Source: Liolophura sinensis (lineage: Eukaryota; Mollusca; Polyplacophora; Chitonida; Chitonidae). Taken from it: DNA of 64,000 nt. Location: the NCBI RefSeq assembly GCF_032854445.1, contig NC_088295.1, positions 43,759,385-43,823,384 on the forward strand, written 5' to 3'. The notes beneath the pieces were generated by a model, which worked only from the letters and a program-made list of their open reading frames with translations, was not told the DNA's origin and made no database searches. Every line of letters begins with the position of its first letter. The stretch's first letter is position 1. This document shows positions 63,001 to 64,000 of the stretch, piece by piece. The translations under genes and the position numbers were made by a program.

Positions 63001-64000
63001 GATGTATCTGTTCACGTTCTTCTGTTTATTTTCAACAAATTTGAGGCCACTGTTGGATCAGGAAAGTCTAAGGCATGAACTTTTCCAGCATAGAGTTTGA
63101 TGGGAACCAATCAACCTTTTGTAGTGGATGGGTGAAGTTGAAAATTAGTGTCATTTGAAACTTTCAAAATGAGGTAGCAAGAACTGAAATATTGACACCT
63201 TGCTGAAATATGACATCAAAAAGCTGTTAGGAGAGCCTCTTACAGATTTCTGACCATATCACCTGTTCTATGGACACCTTTTTCTTAAAGCTTAAATGAA
63301 TTGAAGTTCACTATGACAACTTACAGAGCAAGGTTAAGAAGATGTTCTGTTCATGTCTAACTAAATCATGGAAAGATTGGACCTGCTCAACTTGCCAGTA
63401 GACTGGAAAGGGACACCTATTCTATGCAATACATGCACATACTCAATGTTACTACCTAGTTTCTATCATCTAGAAAACTGACCACTGTTATACATGGACA
63501 GAGGAAACCCTCCTCAATCTTTTTATGGTGGTCTGTTGGTTGTGGCATTAATGCCCAACAAAAATTACATTAAGACCTTTCATTCATTGCATTCTCATGT
63601 AAGAGTTTGAAATTTTAACCATCAATAATGCATTCATCTGTCTCGGTTGCACGTGTTCAATCCCTGGCAGTATCAATTTGTAGATTCACCTGAACTTGCT
63701 GTTATGGCTTTTATGACAACAAGTGGTCGTCATTGCTTTTGAGAGTAGGCTTTGTCTAATGCGGCAAAGAAGTCTAAATGTCACAGAAATACCGGTGATT
63801 TACAACAATCACTCTGATTACCTCTGTGTGCAAACCTGTCATCGTATAAGTGAAAAATTCTTGCGAATGGCATTAAACAACAATCGATCAAACAATTAAT
63901 TAATCAGTCAGTGGCATGTGTGGTATGCAACTTCAGCGTTCACATTAATCTATTGCAGTCAGTGTAAAATTCTTTGCTCATCTCTTTCATAGGAATACAA
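48058..64000 (+). CDS. CLIC: Chloride intracellular channel (CLIC/EXC-4) protein, 3' partial
   Basis: CLIC proteins are GST-fold proteins that exist in soluble and membrane-inserted forms and act in tubulogenesis, trafficking and redox chemistry. Exons: 48058-48096 (MSDEKPEIQLFIK), 51583-51912, 60939-61115, and the first 8 bases of a fourth at 63993 (after 'ctctttcatag'). All junctions are phase 0, giving 182 residues before the last visible exon; family members have about 240-260, so about 70 residues lie to the right. The thioredoxin-like domain carries CPLC at residues 25-28, a full CxxC where vertebrate CLICs usually have CxxS; FHVTIVDAE and FPVV follow the expected beta strands. The C-terminal all-alpha domain shows YGDCYLMPRLQHIKV, very close to the fly Clic protein. 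The ATG is favoured because the short acidic leader plus E-I-Q-L-F-I-K matches invertebrate CLIC N-termini. The introns are long and repeat-bearing. Confidence 0.92.
48097..51582 (+). other. CLIC intron 1
   Basis: About 3.5 kb of AT-rich intron; no SINE family A copy and no gene recognised. A G-rich run near 48645-48660 (ggggcgggggggttagggg) is the only compositional landmark. Confidence 0.8.
53672..53845. repeat. Degenerate minisatellite, 'ttttgcatgtctagagaatg'
   Basis: Five to six units of about 32-36 bp based on 'ggttttgcatgtctacggaa' plus 'tgttatctgtttggg', in CLIC intron 2. Confidence 0.75.
54123..54290 (+). mobile_element. SINE family A, 5'-truncated
   Basis: 'gctcatgctggcttcctttc', 'gtctgtcagcaacctgcaga', 'cccaccataatgctggcaga' and a diverged tail. 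It lies in CLIC intron 2. Confidence 0.86.
54488..54635 (+). mobile_element. SINE family A, 5'-truncated
   Basis: Core and tail of family A with a small duplication, 'gtatacatgtaagtgaaata', inside the tail motif, ending in (aaat)n. It lies in CLIC intron 2. Confidence 0.86.
54753..55018 (+). mobile_element. SINE family A, full length with perfect 14-bp target duplication
   Basis: The reference copy in this window, 266 bp. It has a tRNA-derived head ('cctccgtggctcaggcggtt' with an A box; B box 'gagttcaagtcc'), the central core from 'aaggtctgtcagcaacctgc', the block 'ccaccataatgctggccgcc', the tail 'ataagtgaaatattcttcag' and a pure A16 tail. Target duplications 'tcttgtactcatgg' at 54739-54752 and 55019-55032 are identical. 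The clean ends and intact tail point to a recent insertion. Confidence 0.97.
60411..60430. promoter_or_regulatory. Perfect 20-bp palindrome containing an RFX X-box-like site
   Basis: catgtttccatggaaacatg is a perfect palindrome. Its core gtttccatggaaac (60414-60427) fits the RFX X-box form GTTNCCATGGNAAC with both half-sites. It lies in CLIC intron 2, about 510 bp upstream of exon 60939-61115. Function is inferred from the motif only. Confidence 0.5.
62005..62290 (+). mobile_element. SINE family E
   Basis: A B-box-like 'gtgggttcaaccccatc' in the head, then 'tatggtgtacatatctgtgc', 'atcacatgtggaaaag', 'aaggtctgtgatttatgcag', 'ggcactccaatttcgtcc' and 'cacataaaactgactgcc', all shared with 41303-41709. 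Confidence 0.72.
62320..62650. repeat. Minisatellite, 'ccaggctagacactagtg'
   Basis: Ten or more units of about 28-32 bp built on 'gccaggctagacactagtga' or 'aggctagacactagtggcct'. Two central units are identical ('gaattcggttgccaggctag'), while the right part is diverged ('tggcctttttggcag'). Confidence 0.88.
63834..63905 (+). mobile_element. SINE family A-like tail, 'gaaaaattcttg' subfamily
   Basis: 'ctgtcatcgtataagtgaaa' followed by 'aattcttgcgaatggcatta' and 'aacaacaatcgatc', then a (aatt)-rich end. A B-box-like 'gttcaatccctgg' near 63653 may be its head. Confidence 0.68.

Larger units (their letters stand above)
61116..63992 (+). other. CLIC intron 3
   Basis: About 2.9 kb, containing a family E SINE (62005-62290), a minisatellite (62320-62650) and a variant SINE tail (63834-63905) that ends about 90 bp before the next exon. 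Confidence 0.8.

Overview
This is a stretch of animal nuclear DNA: AT-rich, with long introns, GT-AG splice sites, many short tRNA-derived retroposons (SINEs) and many minisatellites. The commonest SINE ends in a conserved motif around 'tataagtgaaatattcttgagt' followed by a (aaat)n tail. From established knowledge this type is abundant in molluscs, and the four proteins also look like invertebrate bilaterian versions. A marine mollusc, or another lophotrochozoan, is therefore the likely source; this is inference, because no search could be run.

Layout. (1) 78-15369, plus strand: a NOX2-type NADPH oxidase complete from its second coding exon to the stop (15 exons, 556 residues in the window; the short first coding exon lies to the left). 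Intron 13 of this numbering opens with 21 tandem 74-bp units, each repeating the last 50 bp of the preceding exon together with its splice donor. (2) 15370-20544: NOX 3' flank, then a dense SINE nest (18.6-20.4 kb). (3) 20867-21331, minus strand: LSM10, the Sm-like subunit of the U7 snRNP, in a single coding exon with a charged C-terminal extension. A decayed duplicate of its 3' end lies just downstream. (4) 21332-24869: divergent intergenic region between LSM10 and FANCG, holding two inverted-repeat (foldback) elements, SINEs and a minisatellite. (5) 24870-39958, plus strand: FANCG, the TPR subunit of the Fanconi anaemia core complex, in about 16 coding exons. One junction (exon 2 to exon 3) does not close in phase. 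(6) 39959-48057: about 8 kb intergenic with SINE copies and simple repeats and no supportable gene. (7) 48058 to the right edge, plus strand: a CLIC/EXC-4-type chloride intracellular channel gene (three complete exons plus the first 8 bases of a fourth), with introns of about 3.5, 9.0 and 2.9 kb.

The four genes do not form a pathway: ROS production at membranes, histone mRNA 3'-end processing, DNA crosslink repair, and a redox-active GST-fold membrane/cytosolic protein. LSM10 and FANCG are divergently arranged, and each has a splice acceptor just upstream of its ATG, so both probably have non-coding first exons within the 3.5 kb between them.

The most unusual feature is the 74-bp array that multiplies a coding exon end plus its 5' splice site inside the NOX gene. 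Other points of interest are a cluster of three TSD-bounded SINE insertions in opposing orientations in a FANCG intron, a very recent SINE insertion in CLIC intron 2, a perfect 20-bp palindrome containing an RFX X-box-like site in CLIC intron 2, and a three-copy dispersed repeat family shared by NOX and FANCG introns.
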